Shown here piece after piece: positions 10,091 through 19,210 of a stretch of 64,000 bases of DNA (positions within the stretch are counted from its first letter, which is position 1; each line of letters starts with the position of its first letter). The notes beneath the pieces are model-generated. The model did no database searches. It was not told the origin of the DNA and saw only the letters and a program-made list of their open reading frames with translations. This stretch comes from Chitinophagaceae bacterium (GTDB lineage Bacteria; Bacteroidota; Bacteroidia; Chitinophagales; UBA10324), in the NCBI GenBank assembly GCA_016717285.1, contig JADKFU010000001.1, positions 741,232 to 805,231 of the forward strand, read 5' to 3'. The position numbers and the translations under genes are program-made.

Positions 10091-10859
10091 AGATTTTGTT
10101 TAGTATGGTTAGTTTTGGTTTAAAGCGATTGTATTTAATTCCCGGATGGGTGAGTAAGGTACCTAAACAATATTTGCTGATACTGGTGGGAAAAATACGG
10201 TGTGCCATCATCAGCTTCTTAAATACTGACAAGGAAGTTGGATGGTTTTGTTTTACTTCGGCGATAATGAGATCATCAAGCGATCTTTCTGATGCGCCAT
10301 TTTCGAAATGAATCAGCAGGTCAATGGTCACCCGTTCATGGTCTGCTTCATTAACAAGTGTGATGCGTGAAAAGTCATTTGAAAGTTGTGGCAGCAGGTG
10401 GGGCTCTTTTCCGTGAAGTTGTTCTTTTACAAACTGGAGTTGTTTTGAAGAAAGTTCTTTCCTGAAATCGGAAACATTCAACCGCGATTTTTGAGTAAGT
10501 CCTTTATTCGTCTTTTGTTTCACTTCAAAAAAACTTTGGTTGTTGTTGACATATTTTCTGAACCGGACTTTGAACCTGCCGGATTTGCCGTTGTGATGTT
10601 CGACGTAAGATTGAAGATCGGCGGTATCGAAATAAAGGTTCTCATACCTGAAAAGCAGAGAATGATCAACTCTCAGCACCTTGTAATTTATTTGTAATTG
10701 CTTTAAAAAGGAAGGAAGCAGTGAACGATGAAAAATGTATTTGCTGTCGAACCGGCTCATCAGTTCAACGGCCTCCATTTCTTTCAGACTGATTGTTCTG
10801 AAAGCCGGCAATATGTACATCAGTTCCTCACTGAATGTGCTGACCTTAACGGTATTCAT
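10074..10859 (-). CDS. VTC-type polyphosphate polymerase domain protein
   Basis: 261 residues matching the VTC domain, the tunnel-shaped catalytic fold of eukaryotic vacuolar polyphosphate polymerase and a member of the CYTH/triphosphate tunnel superfamily. Visible signatures are SRFDSKYIF near residue 36, LYFDT, the basic strand RFKVRFRKY, and FFEVKQKTNKG, which supply the Lys/Arg and Glu residues lining the tunnel. In bacteria these proteins sit with DUF4956 membrane proteins. A role in polyphosphate or another phosphorylated polymer is inferred from the fold only. It overlaps DUF4956 downstream (17 bases) and the secreted protein gene upstream (14 bases), so the three are very likely one operon. 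Confidence 0.83.
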   Translation of the reverse strand: MNTVKVSTFSEELMYILPAFRTISLKEMEAVELMSRFDSKYIFHRSLLPSFLKQLQINYKVLRVDHSLLFRYENLYFDTADLQSYVEHHNGKSGRFKVRFRKYVNNNQSFFEVKQKTNKGLTQKSRLNVSDFRKELSSKQLQFVKEQLHGKEPHLLPQLSNDFSRITLVNEADHERVTIDLLIHFENGASERSLDDLIIAEVKQNHPTSLSVFKKLMMAHRIFPTSISKYCLGTLLTHPGIKYNRFKPKLTILNKICDVAY

Positions 10860-11265
10860 ATCTGTATAGCTTCTTTGATTTCACCTCGTTGTTTTTGTCC
10901 AGCACTATTTTTGAAATACGGTTGCCTTCATGGTCATAAATGTAATTGGTGATTGTTTCTGTTTTTCCATCGGGAAGTAATGAAGTCTCCTTCACCTTTT
11001 GATTCTGATCGTTGTATTCACTTGTGGTATGTGTTTTAATTTTTCCGTAATCATCATATTCAATTTCTTCCAGCAGATTTCCGCGCAGGTCAAATGACTG
11101 GAAAGATTTTGTTGATTCTGTTTCTTTACCGCCTTTTGTTTCAATCACCACTTCGGTTACTGATTTTACTTTGCCTGGTGTCATTTTAGACTGCGCAAAC
11201 AATTGCATGCTGTGAAATGAAACGATATTGATCAATATTAAAATGAAGCCGCAGTTTTTCATCAT
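10846..11265 (-). CDS. Small secreted protein with YD-like repeats
   Basis: 139 residues. A signal peptide (MMKNCGFILILINIVSF) ends near FAQSKMTPG. The mature part contains short strands such as FDLRGNLLEEIEYDDYGK, SEYNDQNQKVKET and YDHEGNRISKI, similar to the YD/RHS-type repeats found in wall-associated proteins, but only three to four copies. No catalytic motif was recognised. Its stop overlaps the start of the VTC-domain gene, so it probably heads or belongs to that operon. The product is likely periplasmic or outer-membrane associated; function is unknown. Confidence 0.65.
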   Translation of the reverse strand: MMKNCGFILILINIVSFHSMQLFAQSKMTPGKVKSVTEVVIETKGGKETESTKSFQSFDLRGNLLEEIEYDDYGKIKTHTTSEYNDQNQKVKETSLLPDGKTETITNYIYDHEGNRISKIVLDKNNEVKSKKLYRYEYR

Positions 11266-11298
11266 GTCGATTTAATTCTTTCCTGAATTTTGTCGTTG

Positions 11299-11715
11299 TT
11301 ATTTTATAAGAATAATATCTTCCAATTCTACTGTCGCATGGTTTTCAGAAATTTCAACCTGCATAGAAGCTGGTGTAACGGAGGAAGCGCAGGTATCACA
11401 GTCAGAATAAGCAAATACGGTGTAGCTTCCTTTTTTCAGATATTTAAATTCATAGGTACCATCATAGCTGGTTCTCGTGTCAAGTCCGTAAAAATCATCA
11501 TCGCCGAAAATCAGGTACACTCTTTCCTCCGGCGCATAATATTCCGCTTGCAGTTGGCCGGCACCATTGTAATCCTGAATGTAAATTTTTCCTTTGATGG
11601 TGGAAGTGCCTCCTTCGCCAGGACCTTTTGTACACGAATAGAAAAAGAACGTTATACCGGCTAAAAGCAGTACACCATAGTAAAATGAGTAATGAATTTT
11701 CAATCGTGTGTCCAT
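11299..11715 (-). CDS. Putative lipoprotein with carboxypeptidase-regulatory-like fold
   Basis: The likely start is the ATG at 11715 (MDTRLKIHYSFYYG), giving 138 residues and avoiding overlap with the upstream gene; the open frame extends 33 codons further. A hydrophobic segment ends in FFFYSC followed by TKGPGEG, a Bacteroidota-style lipobox. The mature domain starts TSTIKGKIYIQDYNGAG and includes YDGTYEFKYLKKGSYTVFAYSDC, the pattern of a small beta-sandwich (carboxypeptidase regulatory-like or SpaA-like). No enzyme motif is visible. It lies just downstream of the lamin-tail protein gene on the same strand. Confidence 0.65.
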   Translation of the reverse strand: MDTRLKIHYSFYYGVLLLAGITFFFYSCTKGPGEGGTSTIKGKIYIQDYNGAGQLQAEYYAPEERVYLIFGDDDFYGLDTRTSYDGTYEFKYLKKGSYTVFAYSDCDTCASSVTPASMQVEISENHATVELEDIILIK

Positions 11716-11719
11716 GATT

Positions 11720-13009
11720 TTAATGGATAAAGAACTTTTGTGACCATTGAACATCCGCTGACCGGACTGAAAGCACATAAATACCTTTTGAAAAATCCCC
11801 TGTGCTGATATCAATTTGCTGCGCAGCAGATTGCTGATGGAAAAGCTCTTGTCCTAAGATATTATAGATTGCGATTGTCTTCTCATTTCCGGATTCATTT
11901 CCTGAAAAGTGAACAGTCATTATATCATATTGTAAAGAAGTGGTTACTGCAAAAGAAGCAGGAATCGATGGCGGAATGCCCACATTGCAATTGGGTGTAT
12001 ATTCTTTTCCTGGTGAACCTTCCGGACAACCGATAAACCAATTTGCAAAACTATTCATGTTCCCTGTGGGACTGAGCAATTCAAGTGTATAAGTGCCACC
12101 ATCAGCACCTTCAGGCCAGTCGCCGTCATCATCATACACCACAGAAAAGGCGAGTTTACCGGAAAAGTTAAAGAGTCTTACTAATTCACCATCGTTACTC
12201 AGATTGAAAGTAAAGGGCCCCACATAATTTGTTACGGTAGGGTGTCTCGACTGAAACTTCACGAGGTCGTGAACAATCACCAGACGGGCACCGGATGCAA
12301 TCTGCGTATTGGTTGGAAAGAAATATGGTGAACCGTCATTACTGTCTTTAAAGCTCCAGCCGGTGAGATTGACACCACTTGTTGATTTGTTGTATAACTC
12401 AATCCAGTCACCGGCATCTGATAAGGTGTCGGAATTATAATTGATTTCAGAAAATACGAGTGCATCATCGCAGGCTGAAAATGCTTTTCCCGGAGAACCC
12501 TTCATGCAGCCGACAAACCAGTTGTCTGCATTGTCAGGTGTAATTAAAGGATCAATCAACTCGAGTGTGCGGCCTGTGCCGTCTGCCGCGTTTGGCCAGG
12601 GAAGTGTATCGGTATAACTCATGAAGACTTTTAATGTACCGTTATTATCAAAGAGCCGCACTTCATCAGCACTGTTTCCAAAACTGAAACTCATTTCACC
12701 CAGGTAATTAGTGATGAGCGGAAACTGCTCCGTGAATTTTGCCACATCATTCACTACAACAAGTCGTGCATTCGCGGCGAGATTTGTTCCTGTTGGAAAA
12801 GTGAAGAGACTGACATTGTTATCATCTTTAAGAAACCATCCACCCAGATCAATATTGGTACTTCCATAATTAAATAGTTCTACCCAATTGCCCGAATTGA
12901 TGGTGGAATCTGAGTTATAGTTCAATTCAGAAAAGGTGATCTGCTGGCTGTGGGCAGTAAGGCGATAAAAACTGAGGATTAGGCACACAGAAAGTAAGCG
13001 TAGATTCAT
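11720..13009 (-). CDS. Secreted protein with two lamin-tail domains and T9SS type A sorting domain
   Basis: The start at 13009 begins a clear signal peptide (MNLRLLSVCLILSFYRLTAHS); an in-frame ATG at 13072 would add 21 residues. About 429 residues. Two tandem lamin-tail (LTD) domains are visible, each with the order FSEINYNSD..GDWIELYN..V.LTGW.FKD, near residues 25-165 and 180-315. The end is a short type A sorting domain (IAIYNILGQELFHQ, then DFSKGIYVLSVRS). LTD domains in secreted bacterial proteins often accompany nucleases or adhesins, but no second catalytic domain is present. A structural surface role is the best guess. Confidence 0.85.
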   Translation of the reverse strand: MNLRLLSVCLILSFYRLTAHSQQITFSELNYNSDSTINSGNWVELFNYGSTNIDLGGWFLKDDNNVSLFTFPTGTNLAANARLVVVNDVAKFTEQFPLITNYLGEMSFSFGNSADEVRLFDNNGTLKVFMSYTDTLPWPNAADGTGRTLELIDPLITPDNADNWFVGCMKGSPGKAFSACDDALVFSEINYNSDTLSDAGDWIELYNKSTSGVNLTGWSFKDSNDGSPYFFPTNTQIASGARLVIVHDLVKFQSRHPTVTNYVGPFTFNLSNDGELVRLFNFSGKLAFSVVYDDDGDWPEGADGGTYTLELLSPTGNMNSFANWFIGCPEGSPGKEYTPNCNVGIPPSIPASFAVTTSLQYDIMTVHFSGNESGNEKTIAIYNILGQELFHQQSAAQQIDISTGDFSKGIYVLSVRSADVQWSQKFFIH

Positions 13010-13135
13010 ATCAGGTAAAATGTAAAGATGAAAAGCGGGTTTGCAAGCGGCTAATTTATTGAAATTAACCATAACTTAACATGAGAAAAACCATCACAAT
13101 GAAATAATTACTTTTACGATCCGATTTTTGCCTTT

Positions 13136-13636
13136 ATGGAAGTTACTGATTACATCTGTAAATTATTGTTGTACCAAGACTGTGTGGTGATTCCCGGCTT
13201 TGGTACATTGGAGACCGCTTATGCGCCGGCCACAGTTCATCCGACACAACATTTGTTTCAGCCGCCGCACAAATCACTTTCGTTCAGTAAGAATGTAGCG
13301 GCGCAGGATGAACTGCTGATACAATATATTTCAAGTGAAGAAAGTTGCAACTATGAAAGTGCAAAGGAAAAAGTGAAGCAGTATGTGATGATCATAGAGC
13401 ATGAGCTGCTCACAAAGGGAAGTTATCTTGCGAAGGGCATTGGCAAATTTTATTTCGATATTGAAAAACAACAGCAGTTTCTTGCTGATAATACCAATAA
13501 CTACCTGTTGAGTTCTTATGGTTTGAGTGATTTCATTTCTCCACCGGTTTTACGTCCTGAAAATATTCCGGGATATGCGAAATCACCATTGAAAGGAGAG
13601 AAGAAAAAGAGAAAGTTTATCTGGTTCAGGTTCTGA
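13136..13636 (+). CDS. HU-like (CCDC81-type) domain protein without SPOR domain
   Basis: 166 residues that begin MEVTDYICKLLLYQDCVVIPGFGTLE, the typical start of the two tandem bacterial HU-CCDC81 domains of Bacteroidota. The second half contains LLTKGSYLAKGIGKFYFD. In most relatives these domains are followed by a membrane segment and a peptidoglycan-binding SPOR domain; here the protein stops after a basic tail (GEKKKRKFIWFRF). The HU-like fold suggests nucleic acid or protein binding at the division site, but the missing SPOR part makes localisation uncertain. It is convergent with the PorP/SprF gene, 27 bases away. Confidence 0.75.
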   Translation: MEVTDYICKLLLYQDCVVIPGFGTLETAYAPATVHPTQHLFQPPHKSLSFSKNVAAQDELLIQYISSEESCNYESAKEKVKQYVMIIEHELLTKGSYLAKGIGKFYFDIEKQQQFLADNTNNYLLSSYGLSDFISPPVLRPENIPGYAKSPLKGEKKKRKFIWFRF

Positions 13637-13663
13637 TTCGAATTCCGCTTTGAACTGTTTGCA

Positions 13664-14677
13664 TCAAAATCTTGGATTGTAAATTCTTCCTGCAGAAACG
13701 CCTTTAACACTTCCGGTGAAGGAGATTGAAAGCTCCGGTCCTCCTGCAAGCTGATTTATTTCAGACAAGCCGCTCATGTTGAAGTCATAGCTCAAACCAA
13801 AGGCAAGATCACCCATATCGATCTTGAGTTTGGGAATCAGGGCATCACCCACTCTGTAGTATCCGCCAAGATAAAGTGCATAATTTGAATTGCTGCTCTT
13901 CGAAAGTACAATCTTGAGATCTGCACCCAGCAGTAACTCCGTATTTTTTCCCTGTTGAAAAAACGCGATGCGCGGCTCAATTTCAAGCAGGTCTGAAAGC
14001 GTTTTTGCAAGCCCTGCGTTCACTGCAAACTTCCGGTGTATCACAGAAAGATCGTTGTTGAAATAAGTGATGCGGGGTTGATTCAGATGAAACACTGAGC
14101 AGCCGATATTAAAGTGGGTATTTTCATTCAGGTAATTATACTCGACGCCAATTGATAAATCTGAATAAGTGGCATTGTTATCAGTTGGTAGATCCATATT
14201 GGTGCCTCCGTTAAAATCTTCATCGAAGGTTAATTTCGAAATGTCAAAACTGGTGCTGGCAAAACCTCCCATCAATCCAAACCCGAGGTAGTGGGAGAAA
14301 TCCGATCCGAAATTTTTGTGGAAAGACAGTGCCGCTTCAATATAGTTGGTACTGTAATCCGCATCGCCCGCTTTATCCGCAAAGTCCATGATGGCAAATC
14401 CGAAGAGGTTGTTTTTATTTTTTCCAACGGGCACATTCAGGTCCAGTGCGCCTGATAATGTTTTATAGGGTTGTGTAATATCTTTCCATTGACTGCGATA
14501 AATGCCTGAGAGCCGGTAATTGTCTTTGAAAAATCCGGTACGTGCGGGGTTGAGTAATATCGGCATTTCATACACCTGCGAAAAATGACTGTCCTGCGCA
14601 AAAACTGCCGTAGTTGCAATCAGGAAGATTGTTGCAAGGAGGAGGGTTTTTGTTTTTATGGAAATTGTGAGTAGCAA
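13664..14677 (-). CDS. PorP/SprF family T9SS-associated outer-membrane protein
   Basis: 337 residues. A signal peptide (LLLATIFLIATTAVFA) precedes DSHFSQVYEMPILLNPARTG, which is diagnostic of the PorP/SprF family of outer-membrane beta-barrels. These work with the T9SS and help deliver or anchor large gliding-type C-terminal-domain proteins. The adjacent upstream gene on the same strand encodes exactly such a protein, the usual pairing. The best frame starts at a TTG (14677); no in-frame ATG precedes the signal peptide. This start directly abuts a heptamer tandem repeat, which could affect expression. Confidence 0.88.
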   Translation of the reverse strand: MLLTISIKTKTLLLATIFLIATTAVFAQDSHFSQVYEMPILLNPARTGFFKDNYRLSGIYRSQWKDITQPYKTLSGALDLNVPVGKNKNNLFGFAIMDFADKAGDADYSTNYIEAALSFHKNFGSDFSHYLGFGLMGGFASTSFDISKLTFDEDFNGGTNMDLPTDNNATYSDLSIGVEYNYLNENTHFNIGCSVFHLNQPRITYFNNDLSVIHRKFAVNAGLAKTLSDLLEIEPRIAFFQQGKNTELLLGADLKIVLSKSSNSNYALYLGGYYRVGDALIPKLKIDMGDLAFGLSYDFNMSGLSEINQLAGGPELSISFTGSVKGVSAGRIYNPRF

Positions 14678-14715
14678 GTTGTCAGTTGTCAGTTGTCAGT
14701 TGTCAGTTGTTAGTT
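14678..14715. repeat. Heptamer tandem repeat upstream of the PorP/SprF gene
   Basis: Five head-to-tail copies of GTTGTCA, the last with one change, then GTTGG. It sits immediately before the start codon of the PorP/SprF gene, in the 108-base gap to the large T9SS protein gene. It is followed by a similar small repeat, TAGTCAT twice. A copy-number change would alter the spacing between any promoter and the start, so slipped-strand variation is possible, but this is inference. Confidence 0.8.
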
Positions 14716-14785
14716 GGCATTAGTCATTAGTCATTGGGCATTTGGTTAGCATCATTTTTAATTCCTGATTCTTAATTCTCAATTC

Positions 14786-17700
14786 TTAATTTATCAAAGT
14801 AACATTTCCCTGTTTCTCAATCACTTCATCATTACCACATGTTGCTTTCAAAGTATACAAGTAAACTCCCGGAGGCATCAGTTGATTTTTATACGTTCCG
14901 TCCCAACCCTCATTAATGTCATTCGATTCAAAAATTATTTTTCCCCAACGGTCGAAGATGCGAAAGTAATTTACAGTTATAATTCCCGTGCTTCGTACAA
15001 ACAACACATCATTGTGTCCATTGTTATCTGGTGTAAAGGCATTCGGAATAAAAATCTCCGCTGCATCGCAACCTACCGTTAAAGTAATATCGTCGCTTGC
15101 AATGCAGCCAATTGAGTCAGTTACAGAAACAGTGTAAGTGGTAGTAACCAATGGTGTTGCAACCGGATTAATACAATTGCTGCAATTCAGACTTTCCGAC
15201 GGCAACCATAAATAGTCACCTGCAGAAGCTGACACATTTAATTGATAGGGAGTTCCCGCCGTGATAGTTACATCATTCCCTGCATTAATTATTGGAGTGG
15301 ATACCAACACCATCACTTGCAAGGTGTCCATATCACAAATTCCATCTGAGATTACCACCGTGAAAGCAGTTGTTTCCGAAGGAGTTGCTATTGGCGATGC
15401 GGAAATCGGATCATTTAATTCTGAAGCAGGGAACCAACTGTAATATGTGCCTCCGCCCGCAAATAAATGTACTGAACTGCCAACGCAAATGGATGTGTCG
15501 TTACTTACGGAAGTCATAAGTGGTGGCACCACTTCAAGGTGAATAGTATCCTTTGAACTGCAATTGTTTTGATCGGTTACTGTTACCTGATAGGTAATAC
15601 TCGTGTTCACAATTACCGAAGGATTATTGATAACATCTGAAGAAAGACCTGTTGCAGGCGTCCAGAAATAGGCATCACCACCTGTCGCATTCAGATGAAC
15701 AGTATCTCCTGCGCAAACTGTCTGATCATCACCTGCATTTGCAACAGGCAATGGATATACTGTAATAATTACAGTATCGTATCCGGAACATGCACCACCA
15801 TCATTTACAGCTACAATATAAGCGGTTGTATTTGTTGGCTTCGCAACAGGGTTTGAAATAAACGCATTGCTTAAACTTAAAGCAGGTTGCCATGAATAAG
15901 TTATTCCGCCACTGGCCTGTAACAGGATGCTGTCGCCGGCACATATTGCAGTATCAACTCCGGCATCTGCAACGGGTGCATTCAGCAAATTGATGGTGAC
16001 TGAATCCGAATTTTTACATCCATTGCCATCTGTTCCGGTTACAAAATAAGCGGTTGCAACAGTTGGTGATGCCCATGGATTTGAAATATCCGGATCACTC
16101 AATGATGCAGAAGGATTCCAAATATAAATTAGCGCACCACTTGCCAGCAACTGCAATGAATCACCCGGACAAACTGCAGAATCTATTCCAGCATCTACCA
16201 CCGGCAGTTCATTCACAAAAATTTTGACGGTATCTGAAAATGTGCAATCCGACCCGGCACTTACAGTAACAGTATAAGTTGTTGTATTGATCGGATATGC
16301 AACAGGGTCAGCAACAGTATCATTACTTAATCCTTCTGAAGGTGACCATGAAAAATAAAGTCCGCCGCTGGCATGAAGTGTTACACTGTCACCTTTGCAA
16401 ATAGCCGTATCATTTCCTGCGTCAACCTGGCTTGAAGTCAACACAAATACATGAATAGAATCAGTGTTGGAACATGCAGCGGCATTGCTTCCGGTTACGA
16501 TAAAAATTGTATTCGTATCCGGAAAAGCCAAAGGATTATAAATGCTGTCGTCACTCAAAAAAATCCCTGGCGTCCATTGATAACTGATTCCTCCATTAGC
16601 AGACAATTGTAAGGTATCACCAGCACAAATAGAAGTATCATTGCCGGCATCAATTACTGGCAATGATAATACATTGATCAATACGCTATCAATAGCAGAA
16701 CACCCATTGGTGTCGGTTCCGGCAACTGTGTAGTAAGTTGAAGTTTCAGGAAATGCAAATGGGTCTGCCACTTCGCTATTGCTCAAATTAATGGAAGGTT
16801 GCCAGGTGTAGTTTGTAGCGCCTGATGCAGCTAGCTGAACGGAATCTCCATTGCACAATGATTGATCGTTGCCTGCATTTACTGCAGGTAATGCATTGAC
16901 GGTAATTAATACAGAATCTAATCCCGGACATGAACTTCCTGAGTTTACAGTTACAGTGTACATAGTAGTAACTTCCGGGAAAGCGTATGGATTGGAAATA
17001 TTGGTAGCACTCAATCCTTCGGAAGGCGACCATGCATAAGCTGCACCGCCGGTTGCGGTTAACGGAATAGTGTCGCCTTTACAAATAGTGTCATTCATTC
17101 CTGCATCAACATTTGCTATGCTGAAAACGGTAATCAATACTGAGTCCTTGTTACTGCATCCATTACTATCAACCACCATTACTTCATATTGAGTGGCGAC
17201 AAGAGGAAATGCTACAGGATTGCTGATGGCCGAATCAGTTAACGAAGCTGCCGGTGACCAGGAATAATTCAATCCGCCGGTTGCCTGTAATTCAATTGAA
17301 TCACCCGAACAAATCACTGTATCATTTCCTGCAGACACTGCAGGTAATTCAAACACTGTTATTTTCAGGGAATCAAAGGCCTTACAATTATTTGTGTCTG
17401 TTACTTGATAATAAACCTGGTGCAAGCCTGCTCCGGCAAGCGATGGATCAAAAAGATTATTATTAATACCGTTGCCGGACAAAATTCCTCCTTCAGGAAA
17501 GAGTTCGAATGAGATTGCAGTACTGTTCAGACACAATAGCGAATCAGTGGTTGAAATGGTGATTGGCATTGGAGCAACAATAAAAAATAATGCAGTGTCA
17601 TCTGCTGTGCAACCTGTTTCATTGGTGAATGAATAAACAATTGAGTAAGGACCTCCTGCCGATAGCATCGCAGGATGAAGGAAATTATTCATCACGCCAT

Positions 17701-19096
17701 CACCTGAAAAAAGTCCGCCTGAAGGAAGTGCATTCAATTCAACACTGTCTCCATTGGAACAATACTGAGCATTAATTCCGAAAATACTTACAACAGGAAA
17801 AGGCGAAACCTGAACAGTAACTGAATCACTTGCCGAACAACCTGATTCATCTTTGACGGTTACAATATAGGTTGTGTTACTGTCAGGTGTTGCGAGAGGT
17901 TGAGCAATCGTATCATTATCCAGCGTATTGGCAGGAGACCACTGAAATGAAATTCCACCGGATCCATTTAACAAAACAGAAGTCCCCTCACAAATTGCAG
18001 TATCATTTCCTGCACTCGCTTGAGGAAGTGCAAGTACTGTAACCTTTACTGTGTCTTGTGCTGAGCATCCGTTTTCATCAGTGCCTGTTACAAAAAAATC
18101 CTGTGTGTTCAAAGGGAAAGCAAATGGATTGGGAACAAGGGCGTTGCTCAACAGTGATTCAGGTTGCCATTCATAAACAAGAGCACCGGAGGCTTCAAGC
18201 TGAACCGAATCAAAAGCACACATTGACTGATCACTTCCTGCATTTACTAAGGGCAAGCCATATACATGAATATATTTTTGCCATACATTGGTGCAGCCAG
18301 TTTCAGTGGAAATGGTAAGGCGTACATTATAATCGCCGGCTTGCGAAAAAACATGAGCAGGATACTGTACGTTGGAAGTGTTATTCCCACTGGCGGGATC
18401 ATCAAAATTCCAAAACCAACTTACTATCGCATCCTGTGATGTTGAGAGATCAATAAAAAAAGTTGAATCATTTACGCAGGCTGAATTCATTAGTGCATAA
18501 TAAGCTTGAGGCTGGATTACCAGAATGCTATCTGTTGCGACTGATAAGCAACCGGCAATAGAAGTAACAGAAAGAGAAATATTAAATAAACCCGGCGTAT
18601 GATAATAGTGGGTCGGATTCTTTATTAAAGAAGTATCAGCTGCACCGGATACAGGATCACCAAAGTTCCATTGCCATGCAACTATGGAATCGGCAGGCAC
18701 GCTGAGGTCAGTAAAATGAACCATTGCAGAATCACAAATAACAGTTGGAGAAAAATTAAACGCAGCAATCGGTGTACAATTAATTATTACTTGTTGCGTG
18801 TCTGCGGCTATTTGTCCTGTAGTGTCTGTGACAGATAATATAACTTCAAAACTTCCGCATTCCTGGTAAGTATGGAAAGGATTTGTCGAAGTATCTGTAG
18901 CTGTGTTGTCTCCAAACTGCCAGTCAAAGTTCAGGGCACCTTCACCTGATGATAGATTAGAAAATGAAAAGGTTGCAGGAGTACAAGTGGAAGACGGTGC
19001 GTTGATTAAAAATGAAGCAACAGGTTGGGCTGCTGCAAAAAAGGTGCAGCACAAACAAAGCATGCCCAGACTCATCTTTATCGTAATATCTTTCAT
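14786..19096 (-). CDS. Very large surface protein: PKD domains, ~14 Ig-like repeats, gliding-type T9SS domain
   Basis: 1436 residues with a signal peptide (MSLGMLCLCCTFFAAAQP). Three PKD-like domains follow in the first ~270 residues (motifs FDWQFGDN, WQWNFGDP, WFWNFDDP). Then come about 14 repeats of ~75 residues. Twelve share the pattern DAGNDxxxCxGDS, YxWxP, NPxAxPxxTTxYxVTVTDxxGC. Two adjacent ones are variants with GGLFSGDG or GGILSGNG. The last ~85 residues (IPNAFTPDNNGHNDVL, FDRWGKIIFES, EGWDGTYK) form the gliding-associated type B sorting domain. It is predicted to be secreted by the T9SS as a cell-surface adhesin or gliding fibre, with help from the PorP/SprF protein encoded next downstream. 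Confidence 0.92.
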   Translation of the reverse strand: MKDITIKMSLGMLCLCCTFFAAAQPVASFLINAPSSTCTPATFSFSNLSSGEGALNFDWQFGDNTATDTSTNPFHTYQECGSFEVILSVTDTTGQIAADTQQVIINCTPIAAFNFSPTVICDSAMVHFTDLSVPADSIVAWQWNFGDPVSGAADTSLIKNPTHYYHTPGLFNISLSVTSIAGCLSVATDSILVIQPQAYYALMNSACVNDSTFFIDLSTSQDAIVSWFWNFDDPASGNNTSNVQYPAHVFSQAGDYNVRLTISTETGCTNVWQKYIHVYGLPLVNAGSDQSMCAFDSVQLEASGALVYEWQPESLLSNALVPNPFAFPLNTQDFFVTGTDENGCSAQDTVKVTVLALPQASAGNDTAICEGTSVLLNGSGGISFQWSPANTLDNDTIAQPLATPDSNTTYIVTVKDESGCSASDSVTVQVSPFPVVSIFGINAQYCSNGDSVELNALPSGGLFSGDGVMNNFLHPAMLSAGGPYSIVYSFTNETGCTADDTALFFIVAPMPITISTTDSLLCLNSTAISFELFPEGGILSGNGINNNLFDPSLAGAGLHQVYYQVTDTNNCKAFDSLKITVFELPAVSAGNDTVICSGDSIELQATGGLNYSWSPAASLTDSAISNPVAFPLVATQYEVMVVDSNGCSNKDSVLITVFSIANVDAGMNDTICKGDTIPLTATGGAAYAWSPSEGLSATNISNPYAFPEVTTMYTVTVNSGSSCPGLDSVLITVNALPAVNAGNDQSLCNGDSVQLAASGATNYTWQPSINLSNSEVADPFAFPETSTYYTVAGTDTNGCSAIDSVLINVLSLPVIDAGNDTSICAGDTLQLSANGGISYQWTPGIFLSDDSIYNPLAFPDTNTIFIVTGSNAAACSNTDSIHVFVLTSSQVDAGNDTAICKGDSVTLHASGGLYFSWSPSEGLSNDTVADPVAYPINTTTYTVTVSAGSDCTFSDTVKIFVNELPVVDAGIDSAVCPGDSLQLLASGALIYIWNPSASLSDPDISNPWASPTVATAYFVTGTDGNGCKNSDSVTINLLNAPVADAGVDTAICAGDSILLQASGGITYSWQPALSLSNAFISNPVAKPTNTTAYIVAVNDGGACSGYDTVIITVYPLPVANAGDDQTVCAGDTVHLNATGGDAYFWTPATGLSSDVINNPSVIVNTSITYQVTVTDQNNCSSKDTIHLEVVPPLMTSVSNDTSICVGSSVHLFAGGGTYYSWFPASELNDPISASPIATPSETTAFTVVISDGICDMDTLQVMVLVSTPIINAGNDVTITAGTPYQLNVSASAGDYLWLPSESLNCSNCINPVATPLVTTTYTVSVTDSIGCIASDDITLTVGCDAAEIFIPNAFTPDNNGHNDVLFVRSTGIITVNYFRIFDRWGKIIFESNDINEGWDGTYKNQLMPPGVYLYTLKATCGNDEVIEKQGNVTLIN

Positions 19097-19210
19097 CTAG
19101 TAACCCGTAGCGCGAGGTGCAAAGAAAGCGAAAAGAGAGGACATGAATCGGGCGAAAGAAATTTGCGCAACAATGAATAAAGTTGCAATTACATGTATTA
19201 TCTGAATAAA

